A stretch of DNA of 64,000 nt from Sepiola atlantica (lineage: Eukaryota; Mollusca; Cephalopoda; Sepiida; Sepiolidae), in the NCBI GenBank assembly GCA_963556195.1, contig OY744517.1, forward strand, positions 89,084,943 to 89,148,942, given 5' to 3'. Positions 33,906-45,176 of this stretch are shown here, in pieces (the first letter of the stretch is position 1; each line of letters opens with the position of its first letter). Below the pieces are notes generated by a model. That model had not been told where the DNA came from and made no database searches. It saw only the letters and a list, made by a program, of their open reading frames with translations. Both the position numbers and the translations under genes were made by a program.

Positions 33906-35200
33906 TAAATTTGTCTTCATGTTCGCCGTGCAGCTAAGATGAACATTTTGCTTTCTATCGTTTTTGCCCACTACGCCATCAATTCAAGTTACTAGAAGGG
34001 CAGTCTTAATGCTTATATACGTATAATTAGCTTGTATGTGGATTGGAAATATGGACGACAATTAACACTAATGAATTACTTAATAACGTGCAATTACTTA
34101 CCTTATTGGCTTATCGTTAAACAGTTGTATCAAAAAAAGTATTTTATATGTATAATGTTTTACTTTCTCGAATCGTTTCGGTTTTTAAGAGGTCGTTTTT
34201 TATGCTATGATTCTCGTTGCAAACGATGCATTGGGTAGCAAGAATCTACCATATTTTATTTGATTTCCTTTTGATTATGTATGTCCTCGTCTACCAAACT
34301 ATTTGTTTTTTGCAAGCTAAAATCCTTTTTAATTACTCCAGATTTAAAATATTTAAGTCGTTAACTTATTTCGTGTACACATTCTAACTCGAGTTTATAT
34401 ATATATTCTAGCATCACGTTATTATCTCCATGTTTTGTGATTTTCATATTTTAATGTTTCATGTTTTGCTGGGGCTTATCTGTAGATAAACAAGAATGGT
34501 TTTCTCACATTACGAATACCGTTTTGAAGCTGGTTGGCATGTGCGCATTTATGCCAGTAAATCGTTATGCATTCTAAAAAACATGGCACGCCCATTGCAT
34601 TAAGAAGGCGTCTATGCTTAATATGACACATTTAGAAAACGACTTTTCATTAGAGATTTTATCTTTCCATTTATAGCCACATATATTTCTGAGACGTCGT
34701 TCTTTGGAATGAAACGCATTCTCTTTAACAAGAATAATATGGCAAAAGTTTCCTCATCATGGCGGCGGTTTTATTCTCATCCTGAAGGTTTCGCGATTAT
34801 CATTGCAATCGTAGTGCAATAACTAAAATCCCTGTCATCCTATTTTATAGATATTACCATTTTATGGAAATAGATCTGTGATCGGATGCCGGTGAGTGTT
34901 ATACTGTGATCCCTTGGAAGATTGAGGCAATACAAAAAGAGATATTTGATGGAGAAATTAAATTTTAATTAAAAAGCCTAAACTAGAGGAAAAAACGAAT
35001 AGGGTAAAGTAAAAATTACATTGAGAGACTAAAACAAGGAAGGGTCAATTGACAAAGCCAGACGTCATAATCAATAAAGGAACATGTGGCATTATGCTAG
35101 TAGAGTCATAATTGATTATTGTAAAAAAATAGCAATAATTTAAAAGGAGAATGAAACTGAAGAATTTCGATTGGCAACTTTTTTTTTATAATTTTAATTT
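33906..35200. other. No gene seen
   Basis: AT-rich with no supported coding, RNA or repeat feature. Confidence 0.4.
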
Positions 35201-35214
35201 AGTTTATCTAAAGA

Positions 35215-35720
35215 GATCAAGCGTCCCCCTCTTGAGGCTAACACTTGATTTCCCTATGAGTAAAATTTATATCCAACAGCTCTCTTCAGGATAGATGTTG
35301 TTCCTTTTAGGGCTGCTATCTGTACTTTCCTACAGTTTGATCTTCTCGGGATTGTTTCTAAGTATTTTCTTAGATTTTTTTCACTAGACCCGTTGCCCCC
35401 ACTACAACCGATATGATGTTTATTTCATCGAGAGACAATGTTATTTTAACATCATTTTTGAGGTCTTGGTATTTTGTTATTTTTTTTGCCGTTCAGCTCT
35501 ATTGGGGCCATAGTCATTTGGGACGGTTACATCAATGATGAGAGCAGTTTTTGTCTGGTTTGTTCCAGATGACAATGTCTGGTTTGATGGCCTTGTCTTT
35601 TATGTATCTGCCCGCCTGTATGTCTTTATCATAGAACACTGTCACTTTTCCATTCGATGTTGTGGGTGAGGATTTATGTGTGTAGTGGATATGGGTGTCC
35701 TTACAAATTGTCGGGTGATA
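35215..35720 (-). pseudogene. Non-LTR retrotransposon C-terminal fragment
   Basis: Minus-strand frames give GRYIKDKAIKPDIVIWNKPD near 35600, then KYQDLKNDVKI and IISVVVGATGLVKKI further on. This is the order ...RPDIVI.DK... KYQDL...E...VIPVVIGALG... of invertebrate non-LTR retrotransposon polyproteins, the same family region as 15950-16201. Multiple stops and shifts make it a pseudogene. Confidence 0.7.
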
Positions 35721-35828
35721 CAATACGCAAGCTGAACAGGTTATTAAATGATGGCCGAACAGGAAAATACAGTATTTATTAGGTCAAGCATATTGTTGAA
35801 GAGATATAGCACTATGGATCTGTTATCT
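35687..35828 (+). repeat. Dispersed repeat R3, copy 2
   Basis: See the copy at 32738-32882. It overlaps the start of the retrotransposon fragment (on the minus strand, the part upstream of it), suggesting R3 is coding sequence or flank of the same retroelement. Confidence 0.85.
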
Positions 35829-36288
35829 CTCTACCACATATTGCAAGCTGTAAGGAGGAAATAAAAATATATTACTGAAATACCAAACGTTTGTTTGGGG
35901 TTTGTGAGAGTAACAAAATGTTAAAAAAAAAAAGCTTTCAGTATTAACGAGTTGTGTGCGTCAAATACCAAATGTGAAAAAAGGCTACTAGACTTGTTTA
36001 CGATCAACCCGAACCTGGATGACGAACACTACCCTAGAGATTCCGCCATACTCGTAATAAAAGCACGTTGAGGTTTGATCTACCACAACATAACATGAAA
36101 TTTAATTCGTCATATTGCTACATTAAAGTGTACGAAGAGCCTTTGACAACTGTAAGAACCAACTGTGGCGCCCCTAAATAGTCTAAAAGCACACTATACA
36201 AACTATCGCACTAGTAGTTAACCTGAAACCGCACCAATAGTGTTATACTGGAAAAGAATCCGTAAACACATAATACTTCCTCATCAGT

Positions 36289-36294
<6 letters not shown>

Positions 36295-36325
<31 letters not shown>
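36295..36325. repeat. (TA)n microsatellite
   Basis: TA run upstream of hammerhead-like copy 5. A hairpin of AACATCAAATATAT and ATATATTTGATGTT (36361-36405) lies between. Confidence 0.9.
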
Positions 36326-36326
<1 letters not shown>

Positions 36327-36481
36327 GTACGTTTGATATATATATATATGTTTCCAATATAACATCAAATATATATATTTTGGGTTGATATATTTGATGT
36401 TATATATTTTTATGTATTTTTGTATATATTTTTATATATTTTCAAAGTGTAATTTTATTACCTGTAGTAATATCACTGCGG

Positions 36482-36540
36482 TAATGGTCCTCTGAGGAGA
36501 AGAATTATCTTTGAAAGCTCATGAGTTAATGACGTTACGA
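36482..36540 (+). ncRNA. Hammerhead-ribozyme-like motif (copy 5)
   Basis: Core CTGAGGA at 36492-36498; stem II at 36499-36512 (GAAGA paired with TCTTT, loop ATTA); GAA at 36513-36515; stem III at 36516-36527 (AGCT paired with AGTT, loop CATG); cleavage base A36528; stem I ATGAC against GTCCT with one mismatch. The same family as copies 6 and 7, with changes in stem II loop and stem III. Confidence 0.6.
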
Positions 36541-36605
36541 TACTTTGCTTGAACTTTGAATTCTAATAAAATTTGATCGGCATCTATTTTATTATTTCAT
36601 TTTAT

Positions 36606-36609
<4 letters not shown>

Positions 36610-36663
<54 letters not shown>
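36610..36663. repeat. (TA)n microsatellite
   Basis: About 26 TA units, about 70 bp after hammerhead-like copy 5. Confidence 0.95.
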
Positions 36664-36666
<3 letters not shown>

Positions 36667-37065
36667 GAGAGAGAAAAAATATTTTAGAAAAAGTTATCAA
36701 AGTGCTCAATTACCGATGCAAGAGCTCAATTTATTTAATTTTGATACAAAAAGAAAAACACTTAGTTATATACCCTAGGTTTCATGACATCATTACGCAG
36801 TTTTAATAAATCCGAGTATACCGCGAGCCTTTCGTCAGCATAACTAGGAAGAAAGCGTAAAGTTTCACCTGTTTTCGTTACTTACGTACGTAAGTCAGGG
36901 TATGCCATGAAACTCCGAGTATATAACTACGTTTATTTACTCATATATGTTGTGTAATTCGGCAGCATTCGTTCGTTTAAACATATTTCATTAAGTAGGC
37001 ATTCAGTTAATCCATCTAACAAACATACACGAGCCAGACTGTAAATTGAATAACATTTTCCCCCA

Positions 37066-37638
37066 AGCCGTATTTAACTTCTTGTTTCTTGAACGCTTTT
37101 ATCGAGACTCAAGGCTTTTCCCACCATTTTGTTGCTCATATATGACGGCATATCCGCCTACCCACAAGACGTCGCTCCCAATTTTTTCTTATTACTACAT
37201 AGTACTAACTGTTGCATAATCGTTTGGTTCTTGAAGCATTTCACCATATCTTAGAATGCGTTCGATTTGTTGTTTCCTTCCCGCGCCGAGGATTTCTTGC
37301 TAGAATATAGCTGAAACAAAAGGCCGCCATGGTACTTTCTTACCACAATTATGTAATTAATTACACAAACCACTTTGAGAGAACGATGGATTTATTCGAA
37401 CTGCACGCCGATAATTAAGTTACAATTAATTAATTCCGTACATTTTCATACCAAAGTTGTGATCGAGAGAGAGAGTCAATTTTGATAAGAGCATTGCTCA
37501 CTATTATATTAGTTTTCGTTAGACCGTATTTAACTTCTTGTTTCTGGAACGCTTTTACCGAGACTCAAGGCTTTTCCCACCATGTTGTTGCTTATCTATG
37601 ACGTCATATCCGCCTACCCACAAGACGTCGCTCCCACG
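37066..37638. repeat. Direct repeat pair, about 114 bp, 459 bp apart
   Basis: 37066-37180 and 37525-37638 share CCGTATTTAACTTCTTGTTT, GAGACTCAAGGCTTTTCCCA and CGCCTACCCACAAGACGTCG at over 90 percent identity by eye. The 345 bp between them has no coding frame, so it is not obviously a mini-LTR element. Confidence 0.85.
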
Positions 37639-37787
37639 ATATTGAATTCCCAGTGTTAAGAACCGCTTTGAACCCCTGTCTCCTAACTTAAACGCATATA
37701 TATGCACCAGACAATATAGCTACTAGTTAACTTGCCCATTCTAATATTTAACATAACGTTCATGGAGGAATTGTAAACATATACATA

Positions 37788-38324
37788 CAGGGTGATTCAT
37801 AAGTCACTTAGCTATTTAAAATGATTACCATATGAAGCACAAACATACTAGGATACTTTTGATAATTGTTATCTTACTCTCTAATTACTGCTATTTGTTA
37901 TGTTAAATTTGTTCGTTTATATATTTCTTTCTATATATATTATTTTTGTTTATTTAAATTTGTGTAAATCATCATATTTGCTTTTTTTTCAGGCAGTATG
38001 TCATTTACAATTGAAGAGCGAATTTTTATTGTTATTCATATGGCCAAATTTGATGAATCTCCCACACTTGTTGAAAGGCAATGACGACCTCAAATCAAAA
38101 ATCACTGCCGAGTTTGTTAAAATTAATCAATCAAATATGCTACAAAGAGTCGTAAATTCCTTGCAAAAAAGAATGGAGCTATGCATGCAGAACGAAGGTG
38201 GAAATTTTGAAAATTTGCTGTAATTTTAAACACCCATAAATCAATTTATTTTGTTTTGTATTACCGTATTTTTTAACTTTAGAATTGCAAAAATAAATAG
38301 CTAAGTGACTTATGAATCACCCTG
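37788..38324 (+). mobile_element. Deleted Tc1/mariner-type DNA transposon with perfect 31-bp TIRs
   Basis: Left TIR 37788-37818 (CAGGGTGATTCATAAGTCAC...) and right TIR 38294-38324 are perfect inverted copies, flanked by TA on both sides (37786-37787, 38325-38326), the target duplication of Tc1/mariner elements. Inside, ATG 37998 opens MSFTIEERIFIVIHMAKFDE and SPTLVERQ before a stop at 38082; this resembles the N-terminal helix-turn-helix segment of transposases of this group. A second piece ending at 38223 reads RVVNSLQKRMELCMQNEGGN, FENLL, the usual transposase C-terminus (RV..RL..C....G.HFE.L). The catalytic DDE middle is missing, so the copy is non-autonomous. Confidence 0.88.
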
Positions 38325-38329
38325 TATAT

Positions 38330-39230
38330 CGGCCGTCCAAATGCGAAAAATTAAAATAACGAGATTGTTTTTAACGCTGAACGTGTATCTGTTTTGTCAT
38401 TTATATACTACTACTGGTTGCAATTGTAAGAACCCGTAATTTCACTCTCCATTGGTCAAATAGATATTTTCGTTCAATTAATTGTACACAATGCATTAAG
38501 TATTGCACTTCATCGTTAAAGAACATAAAAAGTGTTTATATGCAGTAAAACATAACAAATTAGCACTGTTCTAATTAAAAAATGTATAATATAATTAAAC
38601 CTTTTTTGTGTCCTGCTGTAAATATATATTAGTATGTTACATCTATTGTATCGTGTTGGCTTTATGTACGCCCCTTATCTTTAAAGGGGCTTATTCGATC
38701 TTTATTAGTGTCTCGGCAAAGTTTCATTGTTCTAGACTGAGATAAATGAGCGTATGCTATAACGGAATGGTTATTAAATTGATCTCAAACACGGCTGACC
38801 TTAACCAGAGTGTAATTAATTTGAACAGTTTGCCACAGTTGTGGCTTGGCGCCCGGTGCGGCGGTTTTAAGCTGTAAGGAAACAGCGTCTCGCTGTGTCG
38901 TAATGTCGAGAAAGTGAGCCAGACAAGCCATGAATAGGCTGGTTTTATTTCTAAAGCATATATCACACATGTGGCCGTGTGCTAGGCAAGTCAAAGCCTG
39001 GAAAATACGCATACCCGTCAATGCGTTTTGCATGTGAATCTGCTTAAACCAAAAATGGCTGACAAAAAAAAACTTTGAATATATATTTTGTATTATTTGG
39101 ATTATTCGGACTACTAGTCTCATCTGTTATTATATTCCCAATATTTCAGCCGATGTAACGTCCAAACTAGGAATTCTTTTTGTTGAAGTCTGGAAGCTAT
39201 ACTGAATTTCTATAGTAAAAAATCTCTGTC
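38330..39230. other. No gene seen
   Basis: Unassigned AT-rich DNA. A slightly GC-richer stretch near 38830-38880 has no supported frame. Confidence 0.4.
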
Positions 39231-39278
39231 TTTCTCTCTCTATGTCTCTCTCTCTGTCTCTCTCTCTCTCTCTCTATG

Positions 39279-39333
<55 letters not shown>
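39231..39333. repeat. (CT)n/(CTCTGT)n followed by (TA)n
   Basis: CTCTCTATGTCTCTCTCTCT blocks, then about 22 TA units. Confidence 0.93.
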
Positions 39334-39335
<2 letters not shown>

Positions 39336-39339
39336 AGAG

Positions 39340-39862
39340 CAAGAATGTCTGTGTTGCTTATAAAAAGGTTAGAGAATCTACATGAACACTAAAAGTTTAT
39401 TTGTATGTAGATTTTTCTAGAGAAGACAAAAAGAGTGATCCCGAATCTCTAACTCTTCTTTTAAAGTGCAGAACCTCCCTTAAAACTTCAAATATATCCT
39501 ATTTTGATTAAATTTAAATCATACGTATAAAATTCTCCGGGGAAGACAATGAAGTGATCCCGAATCTCTACGTTCCCCTCAATGTGCCAAATTCATATGT
39601 ACCCTCTCTAATGGAGCTATGGGGGTCGAACCCCTTAAAAACTTCAAATGCGTTTATCCTATTTTAATGAAATTAAAATATATGCACAAGACACTGATTC
39701 AGATTTTTTCCAAAATTTCAGTTTGTCCCGACTATATTAGGAGCGAAACAGGAGGGCGGGGGCCAGTACAAAAATAGAGAATATGGTCATATGAGCATAG
39801 TGAAAAGGATATAGTAGTGTTCCTATTAAATCCCGATCAACGGCTGGTCTCCCTGCTAGTAT
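39340..39862 (-). repeat. 0.5-kb dispersed element R4, minus copy
   Basis: Inverted relative to 42235-42775. On the minus strand it begins ACTAGCAGGGAGACCAGCCG, TTGATCGGGA, and contains two internal copies of a GATTCGGGATCAC...CATTGTCTTCCCCGG phrase plus TTTAATTTCATTAAAATAGG, ending near GTAGATTCTCTAACC. No coding frame. Confidence 0.8.
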
Positions 39863-40139
39863 ATTATTTACGATTAATTGAACGCAAATTGCTATTTTAC
39901 CTATACTTAAGGTAAGTTACGGGTTCATAAGTTTTCCAACTATATTAATATTGGACACCATGAATCTAATAGCTAATTACATAGTCTGTGACCTTATCCA
40001 TTCTGCCAATAATCCCCCTTTAATAATAAAATTCTGTATGTATAAACAATATAAAGACGTATCTATATTTTGATCATAACGGTGTTCATACTTTTCCCCA
40101 ACGGTATTAGTTCAAAAGTGAAGATAATAGACCTGAGTG

Positions 40140-40210
40140 GACTTGAACTCGGCTCATTGATATCCATTGTCGGTGCAGATGATCAGTCGTGCAGCGCTCA
40201 ACTTGGGAGA
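40140..40210 (-). repeat. tRNA-like remnant
   Basis: On the minus strand, GAGTTCAAGTCC fits a tRNA B box; upstream GAGCGCTGCACGACTGATCA could hold an anticodon arm. No clean A box or cloverleaf is seen. Probably a SINE head. Confidence 0.25.
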
Positions 40211-40791
40211 TTTAGTCATAAAACCATTAAAACGTAAAGGCACACATAAAGGAATCTGCTGTAATATATATTCATAGTGACTCATTTGGATTACGTCTCG
40301 GGTGCACGGTCCGTTATCCAGACAGTCGTTAGCTGCATAAAAGAACTGATGGCACCAATTAACTTTATCGTTTAGTTGTTTAGCGAGCAGTATTTAACAC
40401 ACTGGTGACATCAGTTTGATTTAGCGTTGAACAGCAATCTCTATGAAGATGAATAGCTAAAAAAGCATTGGTAAAACTCGTTCGTGGCGTTTGCCTTTCT
40501 GTGGTTTGCACGGTTTGGAAACGCAATCTTTTAGCCAAATTCTTTAAATTACAAGCATTCGAAGTCATATATATATATATATAAAATTAAAGTTTACCTT
40601 TTCCGGGCCTTTTTAAATTGCTTGACAGTAAACTTTTTTCTATTTACTGCTCTGCTTTTTAAACCGTTAAACCGTGAAATATTAATAAATTGATTTGAGA
40701 TTCCATTCATATTTTCTTATTTATTTTTGTTCATCTGTTCCACCTTCCGGTACCTATATCACATTGCTCTTGCTTCGGATTACTAACTTAC

Positions 40792-40797
<6 letters not shown>

Positions 40798-40829
<32 letters not shown>

Positions 40830-40913
40830 ACTTCTTTGTAATATAGCATGAAAAATCCCAGCAGAGTGCTCGATTAAGTAAAAATTAAAGTTAAAAATTA
40901 AAAATTAAGAGAG

Positions 40914-40947
<34 letters not shown>
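40798..40947. repeat. Two (TA)n microsatellites
   Basis: 40798-40821 and 40918-40947, separated by about 95 bp that contains three AAAATTAAA-type short repeats. Confidence 0.9.
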
Positions 40948-40952
<5 letters not shown>

Positions 40953-41821
40953 AAAAGTTAGATATATATAGAGATTTATATTAATATAAACAGAATTAAA
41001 TAGTTGTATGCTTGTATTTTGTTTTGTTTTTAATTCATTAACTTTTATTATAATCAAAAATAGTTTTAAAAACAAGTCATTGGTTTAGAGAAAAGGATCA
41101 AACCCTGTGTATTTCTTTTTTTCTTTTCGCTGTCAGTTGTTTCGTTTCATTTTTTAAATGAATAAAATAGTTGTATATACACATAAGTTGGTGTACTATC
41201 TGGTATATAATATCTATATGAATAGATATTCGAGTATATGCTTTAAAAATAAGATGAAGAGAGCCGGGCCGACCGTTCGCATCAGTAGCCTGCATGCTAG
41301 GATATTATTGATGGCGTTGGCCAAGTATCGATCACCACTGTATTAGTCATCGCAGACCAGAGCACGTTCAGCGCGCACATCGCACCCGAAGATAGTCACA
41401 TGGCTACACGCTCCGCACACGAATAAGCCACACACACACACACACCCTCTTCACTGACACGGATGCACTACTGTATGGTTGCCTGCGTGTGCATGGGCGA
41501 AGTCTTACTATGTGGAGGCATTCACGTTGACAATTAGAATACATATAAAAATGAACGCGAAGACTACACTGTGCTTTGTTCTTCCTTTTGCGTTGAGCGA
41601 TGTTAGCAAAACAATGTGTTTCCACAATTCTAAGTTAGATATTTCCTTTCGTAAAATACTTTTTTTCTGCGTCACTTAGTTCTTATTGGTGAAGCAGTAA
41701 AAATAAAAAATAGTCACAAGTATAAAAATTGGGCAGAAATTTTGTACAAAATAGTAGAAAATATATGTTAATGTATCCATCTAAATGTTCTATATAACGA
41801 TAATAAATGTGGCTTAACATT

Positions 41822-41925
41822 GTTTATTAATTTTATGAAGCTCTATCTGAAAGGATATTGAGCTTTTTGTGTGCGCAAGGTCTGTAGTCTGATTTGACTG
41901 TTCAGATTTTAAGTTGATCTTACTA
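41822..41925 (+). pseudogene. LINE fragment, copy of 42808-42908
   Basis: LYLKDIELFVCARSVV, stop, FDCSDFKLIL parallels LYLKDIELLVYARSAVLFDC of the longer fragment at 42808. Stops interrupt it. Confidence 0.5.
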
Positions 41926-41934
41926 TTACATATG

Positions 41935-42193
41935 TATATATGAAGAGTTTGAATGCAAAACGCGATAAACGCCATTTTCAAAATCACGAAACTGTCCCTA
42001 CAAAAGTGTTGCATTTCAACACTCGACGACACCCTAAAACTATGTGTTACATAATATGGTACCGAAATAATTTCCTTTTGATTTCTATTAAAACCAGCTT
42101 CTATTCGGAGCCTAGATTTAATATATTCGTGTTTTTATTGTTTACGGTCTCAATTTAAACGAATTGGATTTATCGCGTTTTGCGTTCGAACTC

Positions 42194-42202
<9 letters not shown>
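41935..42202. mobile_element. TIR element (MITE-like), about 265 bp
   Basis: ATATATGAAGAGTTTGAATG, CAAAACGCGATAAA (41937-41970) is inverted at 42166-42199 with two mismatches. The interior has no coding frame. TA-rich DNA on both sides would fit a TA target site. (TA)n follows at 42198-42235. Confidence 0.8.

Positions 42203-42235
<33 letters not shown>
42198..42235. repeat. (TA)n microsatellite
   Basis: Lies exactly between the TIR element and element R4. Confidence 0.95.
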
Positions 42236-42236
<1 letters not shown>

Positions 42237-42775
42237 CTAGCAGGAAGACCTGACGTTGCTCTGGATTCAATGAAGATGATTACTATGTACTTTTTCACTG
42301 TATCCATGCCACCATATTACTTTCTTTGTTTGTACTGTCCTCCTCATCCTCCCGTTTCGCTCCCTAATATAATCGGGAGAAGCTGAAATGTTTGAAATAT
42401 CTGAATTAGTGCCTTATACATATGGTTTAAGTTTCATTAAAATTGGATATACATAGTTGAAGTGTTAAGGTTTTTATCCCCATGGGTCATTTAGAGGTGG
42501 GGACACGTAGATATTCGGCACATAGAGGGTAACGTAGAGATTCGGGACCACTTCCATTGTCTTCCCCGTAGAATTTTATACATACCATTTAAATTTCATA
42601 CAAATAAGATATATTTGAATTTTTTAAAGGTTATGCCCTCATAGTCCTCGTTTGTGGTGCACTTAGAGATCCGAGAACACTTCCATTGTCTTCCCCGGTA
42701 AATTTAAAATAAAGAATACACTTTTAGATTTTATGTAAATTCTCTAACCTTTTCTTTCTATAGGAAACACGCAAA
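42235..42775 (+). repeat. 0.5-kb dispersed element R4, plus copy
   Basis: Starts ACTAGCAGGAAGACCTGACG, TTGCTCTGGATT; inside, GATTCGGGACCACTTCCATT and GTCTTCCCCG is repeated as GATCCGAGAACACTTCCATT, GTCTTCCCCG about 135 bp later; ends near AATTCTCTAACC. Inverted partner at 39340-39862. The start motif recurs at 47238, 50999, 51634 and 61917. Confidence 0.82.
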
Positions 42776-42807
42776 CATCACACATGCAGTTCTACATGTA
42801 TAGAAAA

Positions 42808-43085
42808 TTAATTTTATAAAGCTCTATCTAAAAGATATCGAGCTTTTAGTGTATGCAAGGTCTGCTGTCCTATTCGACTGTTCCGACTTTGAGAAGTTGA
42901 TCTTGATATACGACACGGTTGCGAAATTTGCCGGGAAACCACGGAAAGGAAAACCTATGATGAGATGGGCAGACACCCTGCACAAATATCTCTGTAAGAC
43001 CGGCCTTCACTCGGGCCAAACCTGTGATCGTGGCACGTAGAGACAAAACTCCATCATTGCGGACCCCTACTGTAGCTCGGGATTA
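42808..43085 (+). pseudogene. LINE polyprotein C-terminal fragment
   Basis: LYLKDIELLVYARSAVLFDC then KFAGKPRKGKPMMRWADTLH, KYL, and after CDRGT a stop where W is expected, continuing RDKTP. The G-P-R-x-G-x-P-x-x-R-W-x-D motif followed by a terminal D-R-x-x-W-R is characteristic of the C-terminal tail of many non-LTR retrotransposons. The first 100 bp are duplicated at 41822-41925. Confidence 0.6.
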
Positions 43086-43864
43086 AAGCATAAGAAACAG
43101 AAGAAGAAAAACTTAAATGAGGCCGAGCTAAGCAAATGGTATTTCAAACTTAAATGAGGTAGAGCTAAGAAAACTCAGACAAAGTACCTCATAGAAATGT
43201 GTGATCGTGTCTAAAAGTCAAATCTAACAATGCAAGTAGGTAGATAGATATATACATATCTTCTATCTCTTACAGACAATCCATGCAACATTGAACAACA
43301 TGATCAGTAGACTGATCAATAAATCTATTTTCCTCTTCCACCTGCTTGGTGACATATTAACCAACCTAACATCTTACTTACCTATAACATTGATTGCGAA
43401 CTGACGATCTTATCAGCGAGGCTATTAGTCATAGATCTATGTTAGCTTTTGTGATTCAAATGAAAGAAAAGGATATTAAAGAAATTAATGATTACGAAAA
43501 CATCTGGTCGTGTCTGCTAGACACTTTGCAAATAGCAAATCACTTTTTGCATTATTCAATGGTAAATTCACTTTGATAGGCTATTACTTAATTGGATTCA
43601 TAAATATGCACACACACACACACACACACACGTAGATGTATATACATAAATATAAATGTATTTAATATTTATAGTCAGACTTTCAGGATTTAAGCTCAAT
43701 AGATGGTATTTTTTTACTTGAAATGTATAAATAAACAATAGGTTAGATTCCAGTAAAGATTTTTTATTCATTTCTGAAAAAGTTCATATCTTGACGTACT
43801 GTTTCGTTAACACTTAGACAGCCAAAATACAGAGTTATATATCCTTGTTTTTCACGCACACCCA

Positions 43865-44285
43865 TATAGATATGAGTTTCAATCCGGCTTAAGGCACTAA
43901 CTAGTCTAGCCGCACTGAAAAGCTGTGATACAGCGAAACAGTATGTATGTGGATGACATATATATATTGAAACTCAACTGTCGAGCTGATAGCGCAGGGG
44001 TAGAGGCGCCGACTATCATACGACACTGACTAAATGTAAGTAATATCTCAATGTAAACATTGCAAGTGCCGGGAGCTCGAACTAGTTTTACCTAATAAGC
44101 TATGTCTTAAAGCTAATGTTAGTTGGCGATATCCTTACAAATAAGCTCTACACAAGAAATGGAGCTTTATATAGTCATCCAGCTCTTCAGTGCGGCAAGA
44201 CCAATTAGTGCCTCAAGCCGGGATTGAAACTCAACTGTCGAGCTGACAGTCGGCGTCTCTACCCCTGCGCTATCATACAACACTG
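43865..44285 (+). repeat. tRNA-like SINE inside inverted repeats
   Basis: GAGCTGATAGCGCAGGGGTA, GAGGCGCC (43984-44011) has a tRNA A box (TAGCGCAGGGG), and GGGAGCTCGAACTAG (44074-44088) resembles a B box, at a spacing slightly wider than in tRNA. Two inverted pairs frame it: 43871-43927 with 44176-44232, and 43988-44014 with 44248-44274. The head of the SINE is thus present twice in opposite orientation. Confidence 0.6.
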
Positions 44286-44325
44286 ATACATAAGGTTTCA
44301 TTAGAACAGGCGGGATATGGCAGAG

Positions 44326-44330
<5 letters not shown>

Positions 44331-44369
<39 letters not shown>
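44331..44369. repeat. (TA)n microsatellite
   Basis: About 19 TA units. Confidence 0.95.
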
Positions 44370-44372
<3 letters not shown>

Positions 44373-44854
44373 TTCCCTTATCTATTGCTAAGTAATTTAA
44401 AATAGTTAATTTGTGTTTTTCGCTTTTCTTATAAAAGACAGAAAAATAAAATAAAAACTTAATGACAATTTTTTTTTAAATTTGAATGTAGTTTATTTTA
44501 TAATTAAAAAATTACCAACAAACTTTCGTAAATTTTTAAATTAACACCCTCAGTTTAATTATCCACCCACTTAAAAATGAGATTCTACTTTTAGGGTAAT
44601 TCTAATTTATTAGGTCAGTTAACTAATATATTTTAAAACTAACCCTAAGTCCGAATGGCAAGGTCGTAAAACCACATGTAATAGCCTAAAAAAAGTGGAT
44701 CCCTCCCAAAACAAATAATGCACAATTTATCTCATAGCAAAAGAAATTGTTCCAACTCGCGATCGCTTCACAAAGTAATTAAGGATTAAGTCAGAGTGAA
44801 TGCGGTATTTTGGTAGGTGTATAGCTTAGAGTATTGATTTACTCCTCTCCAGGA

Positions 44855-45176
44855 GTTAGGCACAAGGCCAGTTTTTATCTTACTCCCACAAGTAAGATGT
44901 GACACAAGGTCGGGTCGGGAAAGTTGGGTTTAAAAATTGCCTGGGCAGCTCCGTCGGCATTCCCCGGTAGGGGCGCCTCAGGCAGTAAGCAATAAACTTA
45001 CTCCTCTCGAAATAGGGGAGGCGAAGCCTGGGCGGGTGGACCTCCTAGAACTGCACAGGACAGACCCATATACCGGCGTAAATCAAGCCCCGAAGGCCAA
45101 GACAATACCAGTCTATGGGGTGCAGTATCCATCGGAACAGATACTACACTTTGATCTTAGCCAAAAGGTCAAGAAA
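44855..45176 (-). repeat. U2-headed SINE, long type, fullest copy
   Basis: On the minus strand, head at 45138-45176: TTGACCTTTTGGCTAAGATC, AAAGTGTAGTATCTGTTCCG, matching U2 snRNA positions about 13-45 except for one extra A and a changed start. The body then reads CTTGGCCTTCGGGGCTTGAT, TCTAGGAGGTCCACCCGCCC, AGTAAGTTTATTGCTTACTG, CCCCTACCGGGGAATGCCGA, and ends CGACCTTGTGTCACATCTTA. U2 downstream of its 5' stem is absent, so this is a chimeric SINE rather than a U2 pseudogene. Confidence 0.88.

Noticed and set aside
37066..37638. Mini LTR element suggested by 114-bp direct repeats
   Set aside because: No TG...CA ends, primer-binding site or polypurine tract was seen; treated as a simple duplication.
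45138..45176. A functional U2 snRNA gene on the minus strand
   Set aside because: Only the first 45 or so U2 positions match. The Sm site and the 3' stem-loops are missing and the sequence continues into a SINE body.
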